Shown here in pieces: positions 15,919-22,934 of a stretch of 25,329 nt of DNA. Under the pieces are notes generated by a model. It ran no database searches. It was not told the DNA's origin and worked only from the letters and a program-made list of their open reading frames with translations. A program made the translations under genes and the position numbers. How positions within the stretch are numbered: position 1 is the stretch's first letter; each line of letters begins with the position of its first letter. The stretch is from JAHQVI01 sp964407075 (GTDB taxonomy: Bacteria; Pseudomonadota; Alphaproteobacteria; Rhizobiales; Rhodomicrobiaceae), in contig CAYOUE010000025.1 in NCBI GenBank assembly GCA_964407075.1, forward strand, positions 1-25,329, read 5' to 3'.

Positions 15919-15933
15919 GTAGCGAATCGCTAC
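15919..15933. promoter_or_regulatory. Probable MarR operator, copy 2 (GTAGCGA-A-TCGCTAC)
   Basis: A perfect 15-base inverted repeat with 7-base arms around a central A. It lies 32 bases before the start codon of the divergent secreted-protein gene, a suitable position to block its transcription. The centres of the two copies are 57 bases apart. No convincing -35/-10 pair is visible for the plus-strand gene, although TTGACG occurs at 15883-15888. Confidence 0.78.
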
Positions 15934-15965
15934 CATTAAAGCAATCCAGCATTGGGAGTTCATCC

Positions 15966-16691
15966 ATGCGTCTTTTATCGGCACTAACCGGCCTGATTGC
16001 GGTTTCACTCGCCTCACCCGGGGCGAATGCTCACGACATCAAATCGAAGTCCGACGGCTCCGCGCCGCCGGCATTCGACATCATATCCGCTTCGGCGATA
16101 ACGGATGGCCGCCTTGTCACCTTCATCATGGAAGTCACGGGCGAGGCCGGAGCGGAAAAGCCAGGAAAAACCGGCCAGCTCAAGGGGGCGGAGGTCGACG
16201 CCTATGTCTGGCCGACGAAACTCGATCCCTCGGCCGCCGGCTTCGACAAGGGCTCCGGCATTCTGGCGCTCGCCGTGACCGCCCATCCCGATTTCGACGA
16301 CACGCCGCTTTTCGATGAAAACAATGACGGCGACCCGACGAACGATGGCGCCGAATGGCATTCGCATTGGGTAGTTCTGACCGAGGACAGCGCCTGCGAA
16401 GGCGGTTTGAAGGTTCGTGATATTTCGCCGGGACAGGCGGTGCTGCCAGCCACCGCGCCCGGTCTGCCCATCGCGCTGGACAGCCCCGGCATGACGCCGC
16501 TGCTCAAGGGGAGCGAAGTGCGCATAACCGTTCCGGTCGAGGGTGCGGAGAATGTCAATTTCGACGCCGTCGCCGCAAAATTGCAGGTCCATCCGGATGG
16601 CGCAACGCCGCTGCTCTGCGTCACCGGCACTTACAAGGTAGCTTCGGGCGATCTGTCGCTGCCCGGCGTGATAATGCGGAAAGAGCCCTGA
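15966..16691 (+). CDS. Secreted protein of unknown function, divergent from the MarR gene
   Basis: A 241-residue protein I do not recognise. It starts at ATG 15966 with GGGAG nine bases upstream. A clear signal peptide (residues 1-22, ending ANA) predicts cleavage before His23, giving a mature N-terminus HDIKSKSD. Further features are VDAYVWPTKLDP, an acidic loop DENNDGDPTNDGAE (117-130) resembling a calcium-binding DxNxDG loop, directly followed by WHSHWVVL (His132 and His134), and two cysteines (144 and 218) that could form a disulfide. An exposed N-terminal His with an HxH pair is the kind of ligand set used in copper histidine-brace proteins; this is a hypothesis, not an identification. 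Two palindromes upstream suggest control by the divergent MarR protein. Confidence 0.8.
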   Translation: MRLLSALTGLIAVSLASPGANAHDIKSKSDGSAPPAFDIISASAITDGRLVTFIMEVTGEAGAEKPGKTGQLKGAEVDAYVWPTKLDPSAAGFDKGSGILALAVTAHPDFDDTPLFDENNDGDPTNDGAEWHSHWVVLTEDSACEGGLKVRDISPGQAVLPATAPGLPIALDSPGMTPLLKGSEVRITVPVEGAENVNFDAVAAKLQVHPDGATPLLCVTGTYKVASGDLSLPGVIMRKEP

Positions 16692-16754
16692 TCCGGCCAA
16701 AACTATCGGCCCGCAGCGACTGCCAAGCGCACGCTGCCGGTGGCATAGCAAATG

Positions 16755-16786
16755 AAAAGCGGCGGCCGCTTCTTGCGCGCCGCCGC
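16755..16786 (-). terminator. Rho-independent terminator of the L,D-transpeptidase gene
   Basis: On the minus strand, a 7-base-pair GC stem (GCGGCGG / CCGCCGC, arms at 16780-16786 and 16759-16765) with a 14-base loop is followed by TTTTCATTT. It lies about 30 bases after the stop codon of the L,D-transpeptidase, in the convergent intergenic space with the secreted-protein gene. The T run is only on the minus-strand exit side, so it mainly serves that gene. Confidence 0.75.
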
Positions 16787-16814
16787 CAAACCGTTTCGGG
16801 ACGCCTGCCCGCGG

Positions 16815-18131
16815 TCAATACACCGTCGCCGTCACGCCCACGCCGTCGCGCTCGTAGATATCGGGGCGGAAATGCGCCACGCCGTCCGGCGTCGCCCAGG
16901 CCGTGACATAGGCGAAATAGAGCTTCACGCGGTTGCGGATCGGCACGTTCAGGGACTCCCCCGTCACTTTCATCTCGTTCACGCGCTCAAGATCCCAGCC
17001 CTCGCCGTCGAGCAGCCAGGCGGCCAGCAACTCAATGTTCTGGATGCGGATACAGCCTGAGCTATCGGCCCGGTAGTTGCGCGTAAAGAGTTCCTTGCCG
17101 GGTGTGTCATGCATGAACACGGCGTGCGAGTTCGGGAAGTTGATCTTCAGGAAGCCGAGAGGGTTGTCGCGCCCGGGTTCCTGCGCGTAAAAGAATTTCT
17201 CCGCCTGCGGATCGTTCCAGTCCGTTGCCGCCGGATCGAGCTTCACATTCTTTAGATAGTCGTTGTAAGTCCGGTATATATCGACGCCGTAACGTTCGAA
17301 GACCTTGATGCCTTCCTTGCCCCGCGCCTTGGGGAGCAGATCTTCGCGAATGACCGTCGGCGGCAGGATCCATTCCTTGTTGAAATTGATCTCATGAATC
17401 TCGGATTCGAGCACAGGCGTCTGGCGTTCGTACTTTCCGACGACGCCGATATGCCTTGAAACCACCTGGTCGTTCTCGACGGCCTCGATCTGGGCGGCGG
17501 GAATATTCACGAAGACGTAACGGCCCTTGGTCGGTGCGGCGAGCGTCTGAATCCGCGTCAGATTGGTGCGGAGTTTGCGCAGGATCGCACTGGCGGGAAC
17601 ATTGAGCGCTTCCAGAGTCTCCTTGTCCACAACGCCGGTCGGCGCCAGTCCATGCCGCGTCTGGGCAGTCTTGACGGCCTTTTCGACATAGTAGTCGAAT
17701 GTTTCGGAACGGCCTGCATCGGCGCCGAGATCGCCTTCGATCTGCAGCCGGAGCCTAAGCTCCGCCACCGCCGGATGAGTCATGCCCACGCGAAGTTCGA
17801 CCTCGGGCACGATGTTCCATCCGCCGTTCTCGACGATGCCGGCGTAACGCTTGATCGCGGCCTTCATCGGCTCGATATTGGCTGCCGAAATGGACGGATA
17901 GCCGCGTTCGGGCTGCTGGTCGATCTCCGGCGCGAAGGATTTGTCGAATCCCGGCGACCAGCTTTCGCTCTTGTTGTCGAAGTTCAGCCAGTTGTCGAGA
18001 TTTGCCAATTGCTGCGCGCGGGCGTCCTGCGCCTGCATGGCCCCTGCTGCAAGCATCGCGACTATCACCGCAGCGGATCGTAAGGTCCGGTATGGGGATG
18101 CGCCCGGCCGGGCATGTTCCGGTCGTGTCAT
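16815..18131 (-). CDS. L,D-transpeptidase with peptidoglycan-binding domain (YcbB/LdtD-like)
   Basis: A 438-residue periplasmic enzyme that makes 3-3 cross-links in peptidoglycan or attaches proteins to it. A basic N-terminus and hydrophobic segment (TLRSAAVIVAMLAAGAMQA) act as signal peptide or anchor. A large YcbB-like N-terminal region follows, then a PG_binding_1 domain (about 115-175, AVAELRLRLQIEGDLG and HGLAPTGVVDKETLEALN). The YkuD catalytic domain has VFVNIPAAQIEAV, HAVFMHDTPGKELF and the active-site SSGCIRI with Cys near 360. The ATG at 18129-18131 has GAGGGA upstream and is preferred over a TTG 18 bases earlier. The gene stands alone, between the convergent secreted-protein gene and the divergent ABC operon. 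Confidence 0.92.
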   Translation of the reverse strand: MTRPEHARPGASPYRTLRSAAVIVAMLAAGAMQAQDARAQQLANLDNWLNFDNKSESWSPGFDKSFAPEIDQQPERGYPSISAANIEPMKAAIKRYAGIVENGGWNIVPEVELRVGMTHPAVAELRLRLQIEGDLGADAGRSETFDYYVEKAVKTAQTRHGLAPTGVVDKETLEALNVPASAILRKLRTNLTRIQTLAAPTKGRYVFVNIPAAQIEAVENDQVVSRHIGVVGKYERQTPVLESEIHEINFNKEWILPPTVIREDLLPKARGKEGIKVFERYGVDIYRTYNDYLKNVKLDPAATDWNDPQAEKFFYAQEPGRDNPLGFLKINFPNSHAVFMHDTPGKELFTRNYRADSSGCIRIQNIELLAAWLLDGEGWDLERVNEMKVTGESLNVPIRNRVKLYFAYVTAWATPDGVAHFRPDIYERDGVGVTATVY

Positions 18132-18165
18132 AACTCTGTCGTCCCTCAAGGTTCAAACCCGCAAA

Positions 18166-18194
18166 ATCATATCGTCAGCCATAATGACGTTAAA
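18166..18194 (-). promoter_or_regulatory. Candidate promoter of the L,D-transpeptidase gene
   Basis: On the minus strand a TATGAT box (18166-18171) lies 17 bases after TTTAAC (18189-18194). The -10 matches the sigma70 consensus at five of six positions, the -35 at three. The start of transcription would lie around 28 bases before the ATG at 18131. Tentative. Confidence 0.4.
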
Positions 18195-18408
18195 ATTTTG
18201 ATCGGGAGAGAATTTCGCCTGAAAACCGATCTAGGGGAAAAGAGGCGGCTTCGCAATTCACAAAGGGGTGTGTGCCGCTTGATGCCGGCTGATGCGCAAG
18301 TTTCAGGCAGAGACCTGTCCAAAACGCATGATATTTCAGCAGATTGCCTTTACGCTGACCCGCCGCCACAAATGCAAGAGCGGATTGCGGCGCAAAATCC
18401 GTCTTGCG

Positions 18409-18438
18409 TTGACAGCGCCGAACGCGGACTGATTTAAT
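18409..18438 (+). promoter_or_regulatory. Sigma70-like promoter of the ABC importer operon
   Basis: A perfect TTGACA (18409-18414) is followed after 18 bases by TTTAAT (18433-18438), five of six matches to TATAAT. The start codon of the binding-protein gene is 36 bases further on, with an AGGA ribosome binding site (18461-18464) between. This is the best-looking promoter in the window. Confidence 0.72.
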
Positions 18439-18473
18439 TCAGTCTCCATACCGATCCAACAGGAACACAGCCG

Positions 18474-19478
18474 ATGAAAAGATTTGCGTTTGCGCTGGCC
18501 GCGCTGATTGCAAGCGCCGCCATTGGGCACGCCCAGACCAAGACGCCGTTCGCGCTGGACTGGAAATTCGAAGGGCCGTCCGCCGCCTATTTCGCGGCTA
18601 TCGACAACGGCCATTTCGCCACCGAAGGCCTCGATGTCGAGATTTCCGCAGGACAGGGCTCACTGGACGCCATTCCGAAAGTCGCGACCGGCGCCTTTCC
18701 CTTCGGTTTTGCCGACATCAACTCGCTCATCAAGTTCCTCGACCAGAATCCCGGCGCCCCCGTCACTGCGGTCATGATGGTCTATGACAAGCCGCCCTTC
18801 TCGATCGTCGGGCGCGCTTCGCTCGGCGTCAGCGCGCCGAAGGATCTGGAAGGCAAGATCCTCGGCGCCCCGCCGCCCGACGGAGCCTGGGCGCAGTTCC
18901 CGGCTTTCGCCAGCGCCAATGAACTCGACGTCTCCAAGATCACCGTCGAGCCGGTCGGCTTCCCGACCCGCGAGCCGATGCTCGCCGAAGGCAAGGTCGA
19001 CGCCATTGCGGGCTTTTCGTTCTCGGCCTTCCTCAATCTGGTCCGCCTCGGCGTGCCCGAAGACGACATCAAGGTCATTCTGATGGCCGACCACGGGCTC
19101 AGCCTGTACGGCAATGCAATCATCGTGAACACCGATTTCGCCCAGGCCAATCCCGAAAAGGTCACGGGTTTCATACGTGCGATCGCAAAGGGCTGGAAGG
19201 ACGTGATTGCTGATCCCGCGGCAGGCGTGCAGATGATCGCCAAGCGCAATCCGGCCATGGACGCCGAACTTGAAACGCGCCGGCTTCAGCTCGCGCTCGA
19301 CGCCAATGTCGTCACGCCCTATGTCGAAGCGAACGGCATCGGCAAGATCGACCCCGAGCGTTTCGCCAAGGCTATGGAACAGCTCGCGGAGAACTACGAG
19401 TTCCAGAACGCGCCCGATCCGTCTTTATATTTCACGGACGCCTATCTGCCGGATGACGGCAGCCTCATGCTGAAATGA
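18474..19478 (+). CDS. ABC transporter substrate-binding protein, NMT1/THI5 (SsuA/TauA) type
   Basis: A 334-residue periplasmic binding protein. A signal peptide spans residues 1 to about 20 (MKRFAFALAALIASAAIGHA). The mature protein opens with FALDWKFEGPSAAYFAAIDN and continues GHFATEGLDVEIS, the signature of the NMT1/THI5-like family that binds nitrate, sulfonates, taurine or thiamine precursors. Further family blocks are GFADINSLIKFL, MVYDKPPFSIVGR, DLEGKILGAP and VGFPTREPMLAEGKVDAIAG. The ligand cannot be named; the pocket residues need structural comparison. It is the first gene of the operon, followed by the ATPase and permease genes, and has the strong promoter directly upstream. Confidence 0.9.
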   Translation: MKRFAFALAALIASAAIGHAQTKTPFALDWKFEGPSAAYFAAIDNGHFATEGLDVEISAGQGSLDAIPKVATGAFPFGFADINSLIKFLDQNPGAPVTAVMMVYDKPPFSIVGRASLGVSAPKDLEGKILGAPPPDGAWAQFPAFASANELDVSKITVEPVGFPTREPMLAEGKVDAIAGFSFSAFLNLVRLGVPEDDIKVILMADHGLSLYGNAIIVNTDFAQANPEKVTGFIRAIAKGWKDVIADPAAGVQMIAKRNPAMDAELETRRLQLALDANVVTPYVEANGIGKIDPERFAKAMEQLAENYEFQNAPDPSLYFTDAYLPDDGSLMLK

Positions 19479-19484
19479 CGCATT

Positions 19485-19512
19485 GTCCGGCGGCGTTATC
19501 CTGCCGCCGGAC
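19485..19512 (+). other. Intercistronic hairpin after the binding-protein gene
   Basis: A perfect 10-base-pair GC stem (GTCCGGCGGC / GCCGCCGGAC) with an 8-base loop lies between the stop of the binding-protein gene and the start of the ATPase gene. There is no T run after it, so it is not a classic terminator. Such hairpins often protect the upstream mRNA from 3' decay, giving more binding protein than membrane components; this role is inferred. Confidence 0.6.
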
Positions 19513-19531
19513 GCCGATCTCCGGAGCGCCC

Positions 19532-20335
19532 ATGACGGACGCGCATATCGCGCTTGAGAACATCACGCACGCCTACAGGACTGAGACCGGCGTGCTGCCC
19601 GTTCTCAATTCGCTGACGATTCATTGCGCGCCCGGCTCTTTCACGTCGGTCGTCGGCCCTTCCGGCTGCGGGAAATCCACGCTGACACGGCTCATCGCCG
19701 GGCTGATGATTCCCGACGAAGGCGAGGTGCGGCTGCATGGCGAGCGCGTGACGGGTCCGCGCAACACGGTCGGCATGGCGTTCCAGAACCCGGTGCTGCT
19801 GGAATGGCGCACCATCCTCAACAATGTTCTCCTGCCGCTCGAAATCGTGCCCAATTCCATGAGCCGTGCCCAGCGCGAGGAGCGCGGCCGGTCGCTGCTG
19901 AAGCTGGTGGGGCTGGAAGGCTTCGAGGACAAGCGGCCGTCGGAGTTGTCCGGGGGGATGCGCCAGCGCGCCTCGCTCTGCCGTTCGCTGGTTCATCGCC
20001 CGGAAGTGCTGATCCTCGACGAGCCTTTCGGCGCGCTCGACGCCTTCACGCGCGAGGATCTCTGGCAGATCATGCACGCCTTGCGCGCCGAGGAAAGTTT
20101 CACCTGCGTCCTCATCACGCACGATTTGCGCGAGGCGGTCTACCTTGCCGAAAACGTCGTCGTGCTCTCCGGGCGTCCCGCGACAGTGCAATATATTCTC
20201 GATAATCCTTTCAAGGGGCCGCGCTCGCTGGATCAGCTCTACACGCCCGACACCACTGCGAAGCTCGCAATTCTCCGCGAGCAGATCGAAATTGCGCAGG
20301 GCCGCGTCCCGCCCGCGCTGGAGGCGGCCCAGTGA
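19532..20335 (+). CDS. ABC transporter ATP-binding protein (SsuB/TauB type)
   Basis: A 267-residue cytoplasmic ATPase that powers the importer. It shows Walker A GPSGCGKST, the Q loop AFQNPVLLEW, the signature LSGGMRQRASLCRSL, Walker B VLILDEPFGALD, and the H-loop LITHDLREAVYLAE. The sequence is typical of the nitrate/sulfonate/taurine subfamily. I start at ATG 19532, with GGAG upstream and conserved sequence beginning at once. An ATG at 19475 overlapping the previous stop (ATGA) would add 19 residues encoded largely by the intercistronic hairpin, which is less likely. The stop overlaps the next gene's GTG start by four bases. Confidence 0.94.
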   Translation: MTDAHIALENITHAYRTETGVLPVLNSLTIHCAPGSFTSVVGPSGCGKSTLTRLIAGLMIPDEGEVRLHGERVTGPRNTVGMAFQNPVLLEWRTILNNVLLPLEIVPNSMSRAQREERGRSLLKLVGLEGFEDKRPSELSGGMRQRASLCRSLVHRPEVLILDEPFGALDAFTREDLWQIMHALRAEESFTCVLITHDLREAVYLAENVVVLSGRPATVQYILDNPFKGPRSLDQLYTPDTTAKLAILREQIEIAQGRVPPALEAAQ

Positions 20336-21096
20336 AGGCGCTGCGCCAATGGGCGACGCCAATAATCGCGATTCTGGTCTTTCTGCTGCTGTGGGAGTGG
20401 CTGGTCTGGCACAATCAATGGCCGGACTACAGGATGGCCTCGCCCTCCGATCTCGGCCCGGCCTTCTGGAAATTCCGCTGGCTGTTCCTGCAATATGGCT
20501 GGGATACGCTCTGGCGGACCGTGGCGGGTCTTGCGCTCGCGGTCGCAGTCGGAACCGCAATCGGGATGATAATGGGCTTTTCGCGCACGATGCGCGACGC
20601 ACTTTATCCGCTTCTGGTCGGCTTCAACGCCATTCCCAAGGCGACCGTGGTGCCGGTGATCGCGCTGATGTTCGTCGGCGCGCACGACATGAACACCATC
20701 CTGATCGCGTTCATGATCTCGTTTTTCCCAATCGCCGTCTCGATCTCGATCGGCCTGTCGACTCTGGAGCCGGAATACCGGGACATTCTGCGGTCCCTGG
20801 GCGCGTCGAAATTCACCATCTTCATGAAGATCGCCCTGCCGAAGACGCTGCCGGAGTTCTTCGGCGCGCTCAAGGTCGCGGTGACGCTCGCCTTCATCGG
20901 CACCAATCTGATGGAGATTGTGGAGCCGCACGGAAAGGGCCTTGGACATCTGTTCGATTCCGGCAAGATCAGCGCGGATTATCCCCTGATGTTCGCCGTC
21001 CTCATCGCCCTCGCCTTTCTCGGCATTCTGCTGTTCTATGTCGTCGTCATGCTGGAGCGGATCTTCGCCGGCTGGGCCGAGCGTTCGGAGCATTGA
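20332..21096 (+). CDS. ABC transporter permease (SsuC/TauC type)
   Basis: A 254-residue inner-membrane protein with about six hydrophobic helices, beginning with ATPIIAILVFLLLWEWLVW. The BPD_transp_1 coupling motif EYRDILRSLGASKFTIFMKIALP (about residues 147-169) contacts the ATPase. As in the related SsuABC and TauABC systems, one permease gene would form a homodimer. It starts with GTG inside the overlapping GTGA of the previous gene's stop, so its translation is coupled to the ATPase gene. It ends 24 bases before the convergent moeA gene. Confidence 0.93.
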   Translation: MKALRQWATPIIAILVFLLLWEWLVWHNQWPDYRMASPSDLGPAFWKFRWLFLQYGWDTLWRTVAGLALAVAVGTAIGMIMGFSRTMRDALYPLLVGFNAIPKATVVPVIALMFVGAHDMNTILIAFMISFFPIAVSISIGLSTLEPEYRDILRSLGASKFTIFMKIALPKTLPEFFGALKVAVTLAFIGTNLMEIVEPHGKGLGHLFDSGKISADYPLMFAVLIALAFLGILLFYVVVMLERIFAGWAERSEH

Positions 21097-21101
21097 GAAT
21101 G

Positions 21102-21126
21102 CGCTGACGGCTGCGCAGCGTCAGCG
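21102..21126. terminator. Hairpin between convergent permease and moeA genes
   Basis: An 8-base-pair stem (CGCTGACG / CGTCAGCG) with a 9-base loop spans the short convergent gap and includes the moeA stop codon. No T run is visible on either strand, so it is at most a weak or Rho-assisted bidirectional terminator. Confidence 0.45.
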
Positions 21127-22410
21127 GACGCCGAATTGCGCAAATGGGATGAAGGCGAGCAGACCGCCTTCCGCGATGCCGCCTGCCTCTTCCGGGACTT
21201 CGATCAGGCCGCTTGCCGCCTGAAGCCCGGAGATCAGCCCCGAGCCGTCGCGGTCGAACTTGCGCAGCACGGTGCGTCCGCCCGCCGTCTCCAGCCAGCC
21301 GCGATAGAACTCGCGCCGGTCCTGTTTCTTGCGCGGCACGGAAAAGCCCGCGGGCAGCATGATCCGCTCCGGCTCGCGCCAGGGCGCGCCGCCGAGCCGC
21401 AGTATCGCAGGGTAGACATAGAGCAGCCAGCAGACGAACGCCGCGACCGGATTGCCGGGCAGCCCGAAGACCGGCGTCCCGCCGATCTGGCCCATCATCA
21501 TCGGACGGCCCGGCTTGATCGCGAGCTGCCACATATGGCAGGCGCCGAGCTTCTTGAGAGCCGCGCGCAGATGGTCCTCCTCGCCCTTCGAGGCGCCGCC
21601 CGTCGTGACGATGACGTCGAACGTGGCGGCGGCGTCCGAAAGCGCGCGCTCGACCGTCTCGGCCAGGTCGGGGAGAATGCCCAGCGGCTTGACGAAGACC
21701 GGCAAGGACCTCGCCAGACCGGCCAGCATCGGCAGGTTGGCGTCATAGACGCCGCCCGGCGGCAGGTCGCCGCTGTCCAGCGTCCGCAATTCGTCGCCCG
21801 TCGAAAAAACCGCAACGCTCAGCTTGTTGAAGACCGGCGCTTCGGCCAGTCCGGCCGAGGCGAGCCGCGCCAGATCCTGCGGGCGCAGCAGCCTGCCCGC
21901 ATTCAGGAGCAAACCGCCCTGTCCGACATCCTCGCCCGCGCGCCGCCGGTTGGCCCCGGCTTTCAGCCCCGGCGGCACGGTGATGTGCGATAGCGCTCCC
22001 GCCGCATCGGCTTCGGTCCCGCAGTCCTCCTGCATGGCGACGCAGTCCGCTCCTTCAGGCATGACTGCGCCGGTGAAGATGCGCATCGCCGCGCCAGGGG
22101 CGAGAACCGGCTTTTCGAGTTGCACGCCTGCGGCAAGGCGGCCCGATACCGGCAGGCGCGTCGGTCCGGCCGGGTCCAGATCTGCGTGGCGCAGGGCGTA
22201 GCCGTCGACGGCGGCGTTGTCATGCGTCGGTATCGGGCGCGGAGCAAAGCAGTCCTCGGCAAGGATGCGGTGCAAGGCCCGGTCGAGCGGAATCCGGTCC
22301 TTCTCGGCGATCGGGCGGAGCCGGGCGCGCAGCAGCGCCAGCGCATCCTCATGTTTCAGCCGGTCGCGGTCATGAACGAAGCAGTCATCGGCGAGTTTGC
22401 GGGGGGTCAT
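21121..22410 (-). CDS. moeA: Molybdopterin molybdenumtransferase MoeA
   Basis: A 429-residue cytoplasmic enzyme that inserts molybdate into adenylylated molybdopterin. The N-terminal MoeA domains show PTHDNAAVDGYALRHADL (61-78) and the beta-barrel IFTGAVMPEGAD (111-122). The MoCF-binding domain shows VFSTGDEL (201-208), VTTGGASKGEEDHL (268-281), KPGRPMMMG (299-307) and GLPGNPVA (316-323). The C-terminal domain IV is present (SGLISGLQAASGLIEVPEEA), so the protein is full length. It is the last gene in the fdhD-mobA-mobB-moeA series, its ATG overlapping the mobB stop by four bases. Confidence 0.94.
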   Translation of the reverse strand: MTPRKLADDCFVHDRDRLKHEDALALLRARLRPIAEKDRIPLDRALHRILAEDCFAPRPIPTHDNAAVDGYALRHADLDPAGPTRLPVSGRLAAGVQLEKPVLAPGAAMRIFTGAVMPEGADCVAMQEDCGTEADAAGALSHITVPPGLKAGANRRRAGEDVGQGGLLLNAGRLLRPQDLARLASAGLAEAPVFNKLSVAVFSTGDELRTLDSGDLPPGGVYDANLPMLAGLARSLPVFVKPLGILPDLAETVERALSDAAATFDVIVTTGGASKGEEDHLRAALKKLGACHMWQLAIKPGRPMMMGQIGGTPVFGLPGNPVAAFVCWLLYVYPAILRLGGAPWREPERIMLPAGFSVPRKKQDRREFYRGWLETAGGRTVLRKFDRDGSGLISGLQAASGLIEVPEEAGGIAEGGLLAFIPFAQFGVR

Positions 22411-22934
22411 GCCGCGCCCTCTTCGCGCTTCAGGCCGACATGGACGAGAATGAAATCCGCGATCGCTTCAATGTCATCGATGTGGAAGACAGGGACCGCC
22501 GCATCCGCATGAGCATCCGGATCGTCAGCCGCAAGCGCGACGACGCCAGGGATTTCCGCGCCGGGCTTGCCGGGCGCGCCCTCGCGCCGGTGCGCCATGA
22601 TCTTCGGGAATGCGTCGCGCTTGAAGCCTTCAATCAGGATGAGGTCGACATCCTCCATCCGCGCCAGCAGGGCATCGAGAGGCGGCTCGTCCTCGCCCGG
22701 CCGCAGTTCGTGCATCAGCGCGAATCGGTGCGGCGTCGCAAGCATGACCTCGCGCGCGCCGGCGGCCCGATGCTTGAAGCTGTCGGTGCCCTCGCGATCG
22801 ACATCGGCGCCGTGATGGGCGTGCTTGACGGTGGAAACGCCGATGCCGCGCGACGTCAGGTTCTCGACGAGGCGTGTCGTTAGCCAGGTCTTGCCCGAGT
22901 TCTTCCAGCCAGTGACGCCGAAAATCCGCTTCAT
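22407..22934 (-). CDS. mobB: Molybdopterin-guanine dinucleotide biosynthesis protein MobB
   Basis: A 175-residue P-loop protein. It opens with MKRIFGVTGWKNSGKTWLTT, whose GWKNSGKT (9-16) is the nucleotide-binding loop, followed by GVSTVKHAHHGADVDREGTDS, which carries the conserved histidine cluster of the family, and LILIEGFKRDAFPKI. MobB binds GTP and supports MobA in attaching GMP to the molybdenum cofactor, although it is not always essential. Start and stop overlap mobA and moeA by four bases each. Confidence 0.94.
   Translation of the reverse strand: MKRIFGVTGWKNSGKTWLTTRLVENLTSRGIGVSTVKHAHHGADVDREGTDSFKHRAAGAREVMLATPHRFALMHELRPGEDEPPLDALLARMEDVDLILIEGFKRDAFPKIMAHRREGAPGKPGAEIPGVVALAADDPDAHADAAVPVFHIDDIEAIADFILVHVGLKREEGAA

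Larger units (their letters stand above)
18132..18473. other. Divergent promoter region between the L,D-transpeptidase and ABC genes
   Basis: About 340 non-coding bases. It contains a candidate minus-strand promoter close to the L,D-transpeptidase start and a strong plus-strand promoter close to the ABC operon. The middle (about 18200-18400) shows no riboswitch I recognise: the TPP blocks CTGAGA and CTGATC, so clear upstream of thiC, are absent. Confidence 0.6.

Noticed and set aside
18200..18400. Possible riboswitch upstream of the ABC operon, because of a GGGGTG and CTGATG stretch
   Set aside because: The required TPP blocks CTGAGA and the GAACCTGATC arm are missing, and I could not fit guanidine, cobalamin or SAM-II conserved cores.
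21102..21126. Convergent hairpin as a strong bidirectional terminator
   Set aside because: The stem is good but neither side has a T run; kept only as a low-confidence feature.
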